Assembly (NCBI GenBank): GCA_965230965.1
Contig: OZ246401.1
Coordinates: 124,001 to 188,000, forward strand
Origin: OLB23 sp965230965
GTDB lineage: Bacteria > Patescibacteriota > Microgenomatia > UBA1406 > HO2-37-13b
DNA: 64,000 nt
Direction: 5' to 3'
In this document: one piece after another, positions 1 through 8,928 of the stretch
How the letters are laid out: each line of letters begins with the position of its first letter
Numbering within the stretch: the stretch's first letter is position 1
The notes under the pieces: generated by a model
What the model saw: the letters and a program-made list of their open reading frames with translations, nothing else
Databases searched by the model: none
Told to the model about the DNA's origin: nothing
Made by a program: the position numbers and the translations under genes

Positions 1-543
1 CAAAAAGGGCACATAGCTGAAAATGTGCTCGTAATTATTGGGCTTATAGAGCTGGAGCAATGATGAGTGCCCAAAAAGTGAAACTTTTCCTCGTTTACCT
101 GGCAAAGTACGGGGCATGTAATGCACAACACCAGAGAAAAGATCATCACCTCCCACAAGCACACGAGCATTTGAAATATTAATTTTGGGAATATCAAGCG
201 TATATTCACGCACATCTTCTAAATCTTCAGGGCCAAGTTGGTCCATATTTTCAGGGGTTACAAACCAGTTTGAGGCTTTGGAATAGTCAATAAGATTCGT
301 TGAAAATTTATTTGTGGTTCCATTAACCAAATTTGCTTTTTCGATTGAGGTGGTTACATTATTGGGAACCGCGGCCTTGATATTGTCATCAATAAAAACT
401 CTCGTATAAAACTCTGAGGCTAAGACAGGATAAAATGACCAAAAAAGAAACAACGAGCCCAATGTCATCGAAATATAAGAAACAGCTACCAATATAGCTT
501 TTTTGGGACCAAAAATCTGCTTTTTATACGAATACAATGCCAT
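1..543 (-). CDS. sortase family protein, N-terminal part (runs off left edge)
   Basis: Partial gene: 181 codons are present and the C-terminus lies beyond base 1. Residues about 14-40 form one hydrophobic membrane segment. The part after residue 100 reads like the start of a class D/E-type sortase barrel: a LDIPKINIS strand, a VGGDDLFSG stretch, then LPGKRGKVSLFGHSS, where the GH gives the expected catalytic His. The catalytic Cys and Arg would lie outside the window. Sortases are membrane-anchored transpeptidases that attach or polymerise surface proteins. The gene starts 8 bases after the stop of the upstream gene (552), so it is the third gene of an operon starting at 4138. The ATG at 543 is the only start with a complete N-terminal membrane segment. 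Confidence 0.72.
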   Translation of the reverse strand, partial: MALYSYKKQIFGPKKAILVAVSYISMTLGSLFLFWSFYPVLASEFYTRVFIDDNIKAAVPNNVTTSIEKANLVNGTTNKFSTNLIDYSKASNWFVTPENMDQLGPEDLEDVREYTLDIPKINISNARVLVGGDDLFSGVVHYMPRTLPGKRGKVSLFGHSSLLQLYKPNNYEHIFSYVPFL

Positions 544-551
544 ATATTTCG

Positions 552-2636
552 TTATTGTAACGGTTCTGTTGTAATTTTGTAGTTTTTGTCAAAAAATGGA
601 GTAAAAAACTTAAAGAAAGGAATGGGCGATGCAACATCCATAGAAAATCCTTTTGTATCGGTATTTTCTTTAAGAATTTTTTCGACTGATCCTGTGGACT
701 TACCTTTTATCAGTCCGATAATCTTTCCTTGATCTATTTTATATGACGGCTCTCCTTTTGCTTCTAAAGTAAGATTTATGCCATCATCTGTTTTTTCTGA
801 TGAGGAAACAGTAAATGTCACCTTATCAGGTGTTAATTCATAATTATCTGGAATTTTATCTGCAAGCGCCTCAACAAGTGCCTTCTTTACTGTTGCTTCA
901 TCATACAAATAATACGTTACTTCGGCTGTCACTTTCGCGTCTAAAGTCTTAGCTTCCTCAGCAACTTCTTTTGAATAATCCTCTTTAACTAGTTCGATTT
1001 CTGTAAGTTCACTTAGCACCTTGTGTGCATCAGACCCTTGTTTAAGCGCATCTGCTTTTTTTTGATTGATTTGCTTCTGAATTTCTTTCTCAATTCGTGA
1101 AAAATCCTCTTTTGATGCAGTCTGTATTTCTTTTTCTGTTCCTCCCGTGAATGCATCATTAGCCTTTGCAAAGTAGGTCGTATCTGAACTGCCATCGAAG
1201 GTAAATTTGGTATCTTTCGCAAGATTGTATGTTGTTCCTATGTCTTCTGCAGTGGCTTCAGCTTTTTCCTTTGAGGTTGTCGTCAGAATATCGCCACTTC
1301 CTGTAACGGTTTTTGTTGCTGCTTTTACTGTAACATCGCTATTAAGTACAAAAACCAACTTGTTGGGTGCAGAAAGCTTTGTCCCTTTTTTAAATGTCTT
1401 ATCGCTTTCCGTTGCATTGAATATGGTGATTGAGCCAGATGCTTTTTCTCCAATTTTTTTAGTTCCTGTCGTTTCAACAGATGCTTCTACATCAATCTTT
1501 TCAGCCTTTTTTTCAATAAAATCCGCCTTATCAAAATTGACTTCCTCGCTAATTTCTGAGCTCTCATAATAGACAGTTAACGTTGCAGCATGCGCATAAT
1601 ATAAACCCGCACCTAGTCCTATCACTACTATCAAAAGTCCAATTAGAGCAATGATAAGTGGTTTTTTTCGAGAAGACTGAAGCATAGGCATCTGCGGTAT
1701 TTTTATCAAACTTCTAACCTTACCAAAAATTGACCCACCTGACATACTTGGCTTTACTTGCATGGGCGATTCGTATACATCATACCCCACAGGTTCAGGC
1801 AGCTTGTCTTTTTTCACATCCGCCCCCACTACAAAACCTAAATCCTCTGGAACAGTCGTGCTTTCTGGGGCAACTACAGCGTCAGGAATTGCATCACTAT
1901 GCACTTCGGTATGTGAGAAAACATATTCCGGTGATGCCTGAAGAATCGCATTGGTAAAATCCATTTCGTTAATAATGTCCACCTTTGGCACATGCATGAA
2001 CACATCTTTTGGCCATTTATGAGAAATAATTTTTGATGCCTCGTCCTCAAGTCCATGTGAATCGTACATTACGAGCCTAGTTGGGAGCATGGTATCTTTC
2101 TGAGTGTGCTGAAAAAGTTCAGTCAAATCAGACACAATGTTTTCACTGCGAGCTACCGATTCAGAAAAAACAAGCTCACCAGCCTGGTACATAAACACAG
2201 AGACGGCAGGGGTATCAATTTCAATTACGGTGGCAGAAAGAGGCGAGCCTTCCTTTACAGCGAGGTATTTTGATATTATTTGATCCATTTCTAGATACCC
2301 GAGTGACTCCAATTCATTGTCTTTAATGATTTTTTCTAAAAATTCCTTATATGGTGAGGTAATGTCTCGCGTATGAAGATCGATAAGATGTGAGTAGACA
2401 AAAAAAGCTGTTTTTTTTAGCTCAATTTTGTGATCATTTTCTAAATTGAAAAGTAGCTCGTCGACATCATACGTTAAGTTATCCCAGCCATTCGTAAAAT
2501 TGAAAGCTCGTTGATCAATCAATTTAATTGATCGGGTTGTTTCAATGGTCTCCAATAGATAGGCCTGACCATCACTATGTCGCAACAATATTGCCGCTAC
2601 ATATTCCTTTTTATTCTGCTTTCCAAATAAATTCAT
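552..2636 (-). CDS. large membrane protein, actin-like N-terminus and baseplate-J-like C-terminal region (function unknown)
   Basis: This 694-residue protein has three parts. Residues 1 to about 230 are a cytoplasmic alternation of strands and helices, with a VIEIDTPAVSVF stretch that resembles the second phosphate loop of PilM/FtsA-type actin-like proteins. Residues about 240-325 are a flexible linker. A membrane segment follows at about 326-350, then an extracytoplasmic region. That region contains a GSITIFNATESDKTFKKGT stretch, of the kind seen in baseplate J-like repeats of candidate-phyla surface proteins, and a charged helical section (EKEIQKQINQKKADALKQ). It sits between the solute-binding protein gene (2 bases upstream) and the sortase gene, so it is probably co-expressed with them. 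The domain assignments are by eye and weak; membrane topology is well supported. Confidence 0.5.
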   Translation of the reverse strand: MNLFGKQNKKEYVAAILLRHSDGQAYLLETIETTRSIKLIDQRAFNFTNGWDNLTYDVDELLFNLENDHKIELKKTAFFVYSHLIDLHTRDITSPYKEFLEKIIKDNELESLGYLEMDQIISKYLAVKEGSPLSATVIEIDTPAVSVFMYQAGELVFSESVARSENIVSDLTELFQHTQKDTMLPTRLVMYDSHGLEDEASKIISHKWPKDVFMHVPKVDIINEMDFTNAILQASPEYVFSHTEVHSDAIPDAVVAPESTTVPEDLGFVVGADVKKDKLPEPVGYDVYESPMQVKPSMSGGSIFGKVRSLIKIPQMPMLQSSRKKPLIIALIGLLIVVIGLGAGLYYAHAATLTVYYESSEISEEVNFDKADFIEKKAEKIDVEASVETTGTKKIGEKASGSITIFNATESDKTFKKGTKLSAPNKLVFVLNSDVTVKAATKTVTGSGDILTTTSKEKAEATAEDIGTTYNLAKDTKFTFDGSSDTTYFAKANDAFTGGTEKEIQTASKEDFSRIEKEIQKQINQKKADALKQGSDAHKVLSELTEIELVKEDYSKEVAEEAKTLDAKVTAEVTYYLYDEATVKKALVEALADKIPDNYELTPDKVTFTVSSSEKTDDGINLTLEAKGEPSYKIDQGKIIGLIKGKSTGSVEKILKENTDTKGFSMDVASPIPFFKFFTPFFDKNYKITTEPLQ

Positions 2637-2638
2637 GA

Positions 2639-4138
2639 TTATTTAATATTGTATTTTGTAAATACTTGCTTAATACCTTTTCCTGCTGTTCCAAAAGCCT
2701 GATTATATGAAACACCTTTCAATGTCGCGTTTATTGCATCTTCAATATATGCGATTATTTCATCGTTTATGCCTTTATCATGTGTTCGTGAAATCATAGG
2801 CAAACTTTGCATGTAAGGAGCTTGCTCTACGACTGAACCGATATATTCATTTTGAGTTAAACTGTCACGTAAGTCAACCCTTGAGTACGGTTCACCAAAA
2901 ATGCGTGTTTGTGACTGGGTTTGATATATTTTGGTCATAGTTTCCTTTTGGATAAGAAAATGAAGAAACTTCCATGCCTCAGCCTGATGCTTGCTAGCCT
3001 TAGAAACTCCCTCAACCCAATATGTAGCAAGTGAGAGCGGTTGGTTGCCTGACAACAAAGGAAGCGAGGTTGTTTTAACATCAAGCTCAGCATTAGCAGC
3101 TTTAATCTCTAATATGCGCCATGAGGGCGCAATAATCATCGCCACCTTCCCTTCGATAAAGGCAGAAATATTGTTTGGCATCTTTTCATTCCAGAAATTA
3201 AGTGGTGGCTCTGCAAACTGTCGATAATTTGCAAGCACCTCAATTGCTTCATTTGAATCTAAATTACGAAGATCTGCGCCATTTTGTAGCAGCATCCAAC
3301 CTAAGATGTCCGAATAATGTTCAATGTTGTTTGCTGTTCCTAGGGCTATGCCCGACGTAAGAATATTACCATCAGCATCTTGAACCCTCAATGTATTTGC
3401 AACATTTAGTAACTCTTCCCATGTTTTTGGCGGAGAAGTAACGCCAGCTTTTCTTAAAAGATCATTATTATAAATAAGAACTAGCCCATCAATTTCAAGC
3501 GGCAATCCATAATAAGCATTTCCCAATTTGAGATCAGTTTGAGCAACTTTGTAAAAAGTGCTTTCAAATTCTGCATTCGACATGACTTTAGAAGGCAAGG
3601 GGGATACTATTTCAGAAATGGAGGGTAACCATGTATTGTGAAAACGGAATATATCTGGACCATTTCCCTCTTTTATGCGCGCCACCAACTTTAGTCTATA
3701 ATCTTCTGGCGATTGCTTGACATATGTAATGGTCGTATTAGGATTTTGCTTCTGATAATCTTGAATAACTCCCTCGAATATTTTTTCATCTTCCCAGAGT
3801 CCCCAATATTCAAGTTCAACTTTTCCAGTTTTTTTTCCGAGTGAAAAAATGAGAGAGAGAATACCAAAAAATATTAAAAGAAAAACGACAACTCCAATAG
3901 CAATGAAAATAAACTTTTTCTTATGATCATCTTCTTCCTCCATCATGGGAGGAAGATTGTCTTCTATACTTGGTGGTACTGATCCACCATTATCATCGCC
4001 GGACACATCCTCAGGCGTTAGCTCCTCAGGGATAACCTCCGGAATTATTGTGTCTTCAGGTGGGGCCGATGCAACAGGGTGTTCATCCTCAACAGGAATA
4101 GTTTCGAACACAGGAACGTTGGTGTTTTCGTCAGACAT
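2639..4138 (-). CDS. membrane-anchored extracellular solute-binding protein, family 1 (sugar type)
   Basis: 499 residues. Residues 1-72 are acidic and proline-rich with no signal peptide. Residues about 75-97 form a membrane helix preceded by DHKKK, so the N-terminus stays inside and the domain is displayed outside. Residues about 105-499 match family 1 sugar-binding proteins: LEYWGLWEDEKIFEGVIQDY, GPDIFRFHNTW, a YGLPLEIDGLVLIYNNDLLRKAG segment and PKTWEELLNVA. Normal homologues are secreted or lipid-anchored; here a single-pass anchor replaces the lipobox. No permease or ATPase gene lies nearby, so a transport role cannot be shown. It is first in an operon with the 694-aa protein and the sortase. 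A TATTAT box lies 6 nt before its ATG, suggesting a leaderless transcript. Confidence 0.8.
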   Translation of the reverse strand: MSDENTNVPVFETIPVEDEHPVASAPPEDTIIPEVIPEELTPEDVSGDDNGGSVPPSIEDNLPPMMEEEDDHKKKFIFIAIGVVVFLLIFFGILSLIFSLGKKTGKVELEYWGLWEDEKIFEGVIQDYQKQNPNTTITYVKQSPEDYRLKLVARIKEGNGPDIFRFHNTWLPSISEIVSPLPSKVMSNAEFESTFYKVAQTDLKLGNAYYGLPLEIDGLVLIYNNDLLRKAGVTSPPKTWEELLNVANTLRVQDADGNILTSGIALGTANNIEHYSDILGWMLLQNGADLRNLDSNEAIEVLANYRQFAEPPLNFWNEKMPNNISAFIEGKVAMIIAPSWRILEIKAANAELDVKTTSLPLLSGNQPLSLATYWVEGVSKASKHQAEAWKFLHFLIQKETMTKIYQTQSQTRIFGEPYSRVDLRDSLTQNEYIGSVVEQAPYMQSLPMISRTHDKGINDEIIAYIEDAINATLKGVSYNQAFGTAGKGIKQVFTKYNIK

Positions 4139-4143
4139 ATGTG

Positions 4144-4150
4144 TATAATA
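4144..4150. promoter_or_regulatory. overlapping divergent -10 boxes between 4138 and 4193
   Basis: The plus strand reads TATAAT at 4144-4149 and the minus strand reads TATTAT at 4150-4145. The minus box is 6 nt from the ATG at 4138, which would make that transcript leaderless. The plus box would give a leader of roughly 37 nt for the VanW gene at 4193. No convincing -35 element is seen on either side. Confidence 0.5.
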
Positions 4151-4192
4151 CTTACTACATAGTAACGAAAATCCGCCTGGATTTCAAAAGCA

Positions 4193-5602
4193 ATGTCGAT
4201 CAAACTTATTCAATTTATAACAAAATCGTTATTTTTCGCCTGTATTTTTACGCTTTTGTATGTACTTCTGCTTGCTGGTATTTTAATTAAAAGAGATAAA
4301 AGCTATCAGAACAAGATATATCCGAAAGTTTTTGCAAACACAACGTTGTTCGAGGGTATGACAAAAGATGAAGTCGTGAAGCATTATGAAAAGATTAATG
4401 ATCAGTTAAAAACAATCCAGGTTACTATCCAATATCAAGATAATATAGCCACTTTTTCTGGTGAAATGCTGGGTCTTCGTTATGATGCAAAGACAATTGC
4501 AGATCAGCTCTATGATATAGGCCGATCGCCAAATTGGCCAACTAGAATGCTTCAAAAGTACTCCACACTGTTAGGACTTTCCCATTATCAATTTATCTAT
4601 CATCCTCAATACACGAGAGAACCTGTTGATGCCCACCTCGCCGAGCTTAACGAGACGTATACGAAAGAGCCTAAGGATGCACTGTTCGAAGTAAAAAACG
4701 GTAAAGTAACAGGTTTTAGAATTGAGGAAAATGGTATAGCGCTTGATATTGAGTCTGCACAAAAGAATATCGAGAAAAATATTAGCGGCATCTCAGAAAA
4801 TACAATCCCCTCTGGATTTACGATCAATGTCCAAGATGGCATCATAAAACCAAAAATTTTACTGTCTGAGGCAAATGATTTTGGCATTTTAGAAAAAATA
4901 GGTGAGGGCGTTTCAAATTATCGAGGCTCATCTGCCGAAAGAATTCACAATCTTTCACTCGCAGCAACCAAGTTTCATGGCGTACTCATACCTCCGGGTG
5001 AAATTTTTTCATACAACAAAATAGTTGGCGATATATCAGTAGCCACAGGTTATAAAACGGCTTATGTAATTAAGAATGGACGAACTGTTTTGGGTGATGG
5101 CGGTGGAGTATGTCAGGATTCAACAACACTCTTCAGAGCGGCTCTCAACACCGGTTTGCCTATTGTAGAGAGAAAGGGACATGCGTATCGTGTGAAATAT
5201 TATGAAAACGATCGAAAACCGGGTTTTGACGCAACGGTGTATGCTCCATCAGTTGATTTTAAGTTTAAGAACGATACACCAGCGCATATTCTCATTCAGG
5301 TTAACAATAACAAATCTACACAAGCCCTTTCCTTCACATTTTATGGAAAGTCTGATGGTAGACGAGTAGAGCTATCAGATGCGAAAGTTTATGACCACAC
5401 ACCTGCCCCAGCCCCCTTATATGAAGAAACGCCAACGCTACCTCGTGGTGTGACCAAACAGGTTGATTGGGCTGCTCCGGGAGCAAAATCGCAATTTACC
5501 TACAAAGTGTACTCGGCATCTGGTGAAGTACTTCAGGATAAAGTCTTTTACACCTCATATAGACCGTGGCAGGCAGTATTTCTTGTAGGAACAGGTGAAT
5601 AA
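4193..5602 (+). CDS. VanW family protein with YoaR-type peptidoglycan-binding region
   Basis: 469 residues with one membrane segment at about 12-32 and an extracytoplasmic remainder. Residues about 90-215 look like the YoaR/PG-binding-4 region that usually precedes VanW domains. Residues about 228-365 are a clear VanW domain: SNYRGSSAERIHNLSLAA, GVLIPPGEIFSYNKIVG, GYKTAYVIKNG, DGGGVCQDSTTLFRAAL and ERKGHAYRVKYY. VanW proteins occur with cell-wall enzymes, but their biochemical activity is not established. The gene diverges from the solute-binding protein gene and converges on rpsI, with only 6 bases between the two stops and no visible terminator. Confidence 0.88.
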   Translation: MSIKLIQFITKSLFFACIFTLLYVLLLAGILIKRDKSYQNKIYPKVFANTTLFEGMTKDEVVKHYEKINDQLKTIQVTIQYQDNIATFSGEMLGLRYDAKTIADQLYDIGRSPNWPTRMLQKYSTLLGLSHYQFIYHPQYTREPVDAHLAELNETYTKEPKDALFEVKNGKVTGFRIEENGIALDIESAQKNIEKNISGISENTIPSGFTINVQDGIIKPKILLSEANDFGILEKIGEGVSNYRGSSAERIHNLSLAATKFHGVLIPPGEIFSYNKIVGDISVATGYKTAYVIKNGRTVLGDGGGVCQDSTTLFRAALNTGLPIVERKGHAYRVKYYENDRKPGFDATVYAPSVDFKFKNDTPAHILIQVNNNKSTQALSFTFYGKSDGRRVELSDAKVYDHTPAPAPLYEETPTLPRGVTKQVDWAAPGAKSQFTYKVYSASGEVLQDKVFYTSYRPWQAVFLVGTGE

Positions 5603-5608
5603 CAAAGA

Positions 5609-6061
5609 TTAACGCTTTGGAGATTGCTTCTGGCGTCGTGCCTTACCACCTGTACCGACTTTTCTTCTCTCTCGCACTCGCGCGTCGCGGGTAAGGAGTC
5701 CTGCAGGCTTAAGTTTTTGACGATTTCCTTCTTCAACCATTTCAAGTGCTCGTGCAACGCCAAGCTTCAGAGCATCTAACTGACCTTGCATACCACCCCC
5801 ACGAACTAATGTTGAGATGATAAATCTATTTTCAGTATCAGTTATGGTCAAAGGCAATAAGTATTCTTTTTTGTAGACTTCTCCAGGAAAGTACTCTTCT
5901 ATCAACATGTTATTGACATATATTTGTCCCTTTTTAGCATCTGCCATATTTTTTGGCAATTTAGCTTTAGCAGAAGAAATATAGAGTCGCACGCGTGCAA
6001 TTGCAGATTTGCGGCGGCCAATGCTTTCGTAATACGTAATATTTTTTTGTTGTTTAGCCAT
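5609..6061 (-). CDS. rpsI: 30S ribosomal protein S9 (uS9)
   Basis: 150 residues against about 130 in most bacteria; the extra length is an insertion around residues 30-48. The GRRKSAIARVRL start and the basic tail ending in SPKR, which reaches toward the P-site tRNA, are intact. It is the last gene of the long minus-strand ribosomal cluster, 11 bases after rplM, and meets the VanW gene tail to tail without a recognisable terminator. Confidence 0.96.
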   Translation of the reverse strand: MAKQQKNITYYESIGRRKSAIARVRLYISSAKAKLPKNMADAKKGQIYVNNMLIEEYFPGEVYKKEYLLPLTITDTENRFIISTLVRGGGMQGQLDALKLGVARALEMVEEGNRQKLKPAGLLTRDARVRERRKVGTGGKARRQKQSPKR

Positions 6062-6072
6062 GAATTAATTCT

Positions 6073-6504
6073 TTAATTAGTAAATTTATCTGCATAAGGA
6101 TGCTCATTCTCAGGGAAGACAAAAAGTCTTCGCATTCTTCGATCGCGCATTTTGTTCTTTGGTAACATACCTGAGACAGCATTCTGAATAACTTTTCGCG
6201 GATCTTTTTCATGAAGACGGAAATAAGGAGTCTTCTTTAATCCGCCAGGATAACCTGAATATCTTGTGTATATTTTTTCCAACTCCTTTGAACCGGTAAC
6301 ATTAATATGCTTTGCATTAATAACAACAACATAGTCACCTTCATCAATGTTTGGTGAAAAGGTTGCCTTATTCTTACCAATAAGCAATGTGCTTACCTGT
6401 GTAGCACATCGTCCAAGAATCTGATTATTGGCATCAATAATATGCCAATTTCTTTTGATATCTTTTTCTTTTGTTGTCTTTGTTATTTGTGTTAATTGTG
6501 TCAT
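6073..6504 (-). CDS. rplM: 50S ribosomal protein L13 (uL13)
   Basis: 143 residues, normal length. The family signatures are visible: WHIIDANNQILGRCA near residue 20, GDYVVVINA, and the VSGMLPKNKMRDRRMRRL region near residue 112. Its ATG overlaps the rplQ stop by 4 bases (ATGA), which points to translational coupling. The rplM-rpsI pair is commonly a unit of its own in bacteria; here it is joined to the end of the alpha operon. Confidence 0.97.
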   Translation of the reverse strand: MTQLTQITKTTKEKDIKRNWHIIDANNQILGRCATQVSTLLIGKNKATFSPNIDEGDYVVVINAKHINVTGSKELEKIYTRYSGYPGGLKKTPYFRLHEKDPRKVIQNAVSGMLPKNKMRDRRMRRLFVFPENEHPYADKFTN

Positions 6505-6944
6505 TCTGTTTTTGCTGCCTTTTTAGTAACTTTCTTAGCTGGCTTTTCGGTTTTTTCTGGCTCAACTTTTGCTGGAGCCGTTTCCATAAGTGGTTTTATC
6601 CATTCTATTCGAGCAACCTCAGCATTGTCACCTTGGCGTGGTCCCATGCGAAAAAGACGCGTATATCCACTTGTTTGACCAACAAATGATGGACCAACGA
6701 CAGTTAGCATGTGCTTAACGATTACGTTATTACCAAGCTCACGTAAAAGCACATTTTTATCTGATTCTCTTCCTTGAGAAGCCTTATAGACAAGTTTATC
6801 AACCTCTCCCTTAAGAACCTTAGCTTTCTTGAGTGTTGTGCTTAACTTTCCCGACTGCACAAAACTAATAATAAGCTTTCTCATAAGAGCTTCGTTTGCA
6901 TCCTGACCATGCTTAAATTTGATTTTTTTTATACTGTGCTTCAT
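6501..6944 (-). CDS. rplQ: 50S ribosomal protein L17 (bL17) with lysine/alanine-rich tail
   Basis: 147 residues. The L17 core is about the first 115 residues (MKHSIKKIKFKHGQDANEALMRKL, then the GYTRLFRMGPRQGDNAEVARIEW end). A tail of about 30 residues rich in Lys, Ala, Pro and Glu follows, longer than in common homologues. It overlaps rpoA upstream and rplM downstream by 4 bases each. rpoA-rplQ is the standard end of the alpha operon. Confidence 0.96.
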   Translation of the reverse strand: MKHSIKKIKFKHGQDANEALMRKLIISFVQSGKLSTTLKKAKVLKGEVDKLVYKASQGRESDKNVLLRELGNNVIVKHMLTVVGPSFVGQTSGYTRLFRMGPRQGDNAEVARIEWIKPLMETAPAKVEPEKTEKPAKKVTKKAAKTE

Positions 6945-7882
6945 TTGAGTTCAATTTTGACGCCGAATTTTTCGACTTCCTTCTCAATTAATGAGATAGA
7001 TTTTCTACCTACACCTTTGAGATTAGCTAAAGCTTCTGGTCCTCGAGTTACAAGGTCACCAACAGTCTCAATCTTTTCTCTAAGAAGAGCATTTATAACT
7101 CTTGTAGGAAGATCAAGTTCGTCAATAATAATTTCATTTACTTTTTCATCAGTGATACGCACAGCGCCTTCACCATCTGAAGAAGCGGCTTTATGTCCGC
7201 TAGCTTTTTCATCATTCTCGCTGGAGATCTCTCCAAAGAATGAAGTAAGAATCTCAGCACTTTGAGCAAGTGAATCTTCTGGTGAGATTGCACCATCAGT
7301 CCAAATCTCAAGTGTGAGCTTATCAAAATTGGAGGTACGACCTACGCGCTCATCTTCAACTTTGTAGACAACTTTTGTGACTGGTGAGAAGACTGAATCT
7401 ACTGCCATTGTTCCAAATGTTGCTTCTTCTTTTTCTTCAGCAGCGCTGAAACCCATGCCTTTTTCAATAGTAATTTCAATCTCAAGCTTTGCATCACTTG
7501 TCGTAAGCTCAGCGATTGATTGATCTTTATTAACTACTTCAACATCGCCACCTTTAAAGTTGGCACCAGTCACCTTACCCTTTCCCTTATGAGAAAGATT
7601 CATAGTGAAAGGACCATTGCCTTTAAAACTAAAGCGAAGTGACTTTATGTTAAGAATTATTTCGAGAGCAGATTCTTTTACACCATCGATTGAAGAAAAT
7701 GGATGGACAGTGTTGTTAATCTTTACATAGGTTACTGCAACACCCTCAATTGATGAAAGAAGAACTCTTCTTAACGCGTTTCCCATACTATGACCATATC
7801 CGGCTGGAAGTGGTGTAAGTATAAATTTTCCGTAGTTCTCTGAACTTTCAATTTTTTTAGTGGAAAAAGAGGGTTTTATCAT
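6941..7882 (-). CDS. rpoA: DNA-directed RNA polymerase subunit alpha
   Basis: 313 residues, near the usual 315-330. The N-terminal assembly domain is present (FILTPLPAGYGHSMGNALRRVLLSS near residue 21). The C-terminal DNA-binding domain is present at about 245-313 with helix-hairpin-helix features (LDLPTRVINALLREKIETVG, then LKGVGRKSISLIEKEVEKFG). An acidic, serine-rich linker near residues 220-240 separates them. The two domains bind beta/beta-prime and promoter UP elements or activators. It sits between rpsD and rplQ, as in many bacteria. Confidence 0.98.
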   Translation of the reverse strand: MIKPSFSTKKIESSENYGKFILTPLPAGYGHSMGNALRRVLLSSIEGVAVTYVKINNTVHPFSSIDGVKESALEIILNIKSLRFSFKGNGPFTMNLSHKGKGKVTGANFKGGDVEVVNKDQSIAELTTSDAKLEIEITIEKGMGFSAAEEKEEATFGTMAVDSVFSPVTKVVYKVEDERVGRTSNFDKLTLEIWTDGAISPEDSLAQSAEILTSFFGEISSENDEKASGHKAASSDGEGAVRITDEKVNEIIIDELDLPTRVINALLREKIETVGDLVTRGPEALANLKGVGRKSISLIEKEVEKFGVKIELK

Positions 7883-7903
7883 AGTTTGTTTTAATTTTTA
7901 AAA

Positions 7904-8524
7904 TTATCTTGAGTAGAACTCAATAACCGCCTGAAGGTCAACACCTTCTTTTAGCGCATCAAGACTTGGTGCATCTTTAACTTTTCCTGAGAGGGCTTTT
8001 TTTTCAAGCCATGCAGGCAACACCTGGTCTTTTAATGCGATAAGCTGTGCGACATAAGGGATTTTTGAACTTTTCTCCTTTTTAAAAGCAATAACGTCGC
8101 CAACTTTTACTCTATAGGAAGGAATGGAATTCTTTTTTGCATTAACGGTAAAATGTGCATGATTTACAAGCTGTCGTGCAGAAGCACGTGTTGGAGCGAA
8201 TCCCAATCTATATACTGCATTATCTAAGCGGGATTCGAGCAGTTGGATAAGCAAGAATGAAGTATTACCTACCATATGATTTGCATCTGAAAAATATTTT
8301 CTGAGTTGCTTTTCTGTTAAGCCATAAATTCTCTGCAATTTCTGCTTTTCGCGAAGCTGAAGTGCATATTCAGTTTGTTTACCCATGCGAGAATTTGGGC
8401 GTTGGCCCGGCTTAATGTTCATACGACGAAGCAGGCTTGATTGAGCCTTTGATCCAGTGGTCTTTAAACCGAGATCAATTCCTTCTCGTCGTGACAATCT
8501 GTTTTTAGGTCCTGTATATCTCAT
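7904..8524 (-). CDS. rpsD: 30S ribosomal protein S4 (uS4)
   Basis: 206 residues, normal length. The N-terminal GPKNRLSRREGIDLGLK segment lacks the zinc-binding cysteines seen in some S4 proteins. The S4 RNA-binding domain is clear (ESRLDNAVYRLGFAPTRASARQLVNHAHF near residue 98). It is a primary 16S-binding assembly protein and in some bacteria also regulates the alpha operon. It lies between rpsK and rpoA. Confidence 0.97.
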   Translation of the reverse strand: MRYTGPKNRLSRREGIDLGLKTTGSKAQSSLLRRMNIKPGQRPNSRMGKQTEYALQLREKQKLQRIYGLTEKQLRKYFSDANHMVGNTSFLLIQLLESRLDNAVYRLGFAPTRASARQLVNHAHFTVNAKKNSIPSYRVKVGDVIAFKKEKSSKIPYVAQLIALKDQVLPAWLEKKALSGKVKDAPSLDALKEGVDLQAVIEFYSR

Positions 8525-8538
8525 ATATTGTTATAAAT

Positions 8539-8913
8539 TTAACCTTTTCTTAATTTTGGTGGACGAACACCATTGTGTGGTACTGGTGTCACGTCTAAAA
8601 TGCGTGTAATATCGACACCAGCTGCTTTTATTGCTTTAAGCGATGCTGTTCTACCAGGTCCAATACCCTTAATGTACACAGCGACTTCTCTTAATTGATG
8701 CGCGTCAACGGCCTTTGTCAATGTTGTCTGCACAGTTACCGTTGCCGCATATGGAGTTGATTTTCTTGTTCCAGAAAATCCAAACATTCCGCATGAACCT
8801 GCAATAACTGGCTTACCAACCTCATCGGTGATCGTTACCAAAGTATTGTTATAAGTTGCCGTAATATAAATACGACCTTTTTCAATAACTCTTTTTTGTG
8901 ATTCTTTTTTCAT
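8539..8913 (-). CDS. rpsK: 30S ribosomal protein S11 (uS11)
   Basis: 124 residues, normal length. Signatures include IYITATYNNTLVTITD near the start, SCGMFGFSGTRKSTPYAA, and the C-terminal DVTPVPHNGVRPPKLRKG. S11 forms part of the 30S platform near the Shine-Dalgarno duplex. It has 14-15 base gaps to both neighbours, rpsM and rpsD, in the usual alpha-operon order. Confidence 0.97.
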   Translation of the reverse strand: MKKESQKRVIEKGRIYITATYNNTLVTITDEVGKPVIAGSCGMFGFSGTRKSTPYAATVTVQTTLTKAVDAHQLREVAVYIKGIGPGRTASLKAIKAAGVDITRILDVTPVPHNGVRPPKLRKG

Positions 8914-8928
8914 AGTGTTAGATTTATC

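Noticed and set aside
2639..4138. A full ABC sugar importer around the solute-binding protein
   Set aside because: No permease or ATPase gene is present in the window; neighbours are a sortase, a large membrane protein and VanW.
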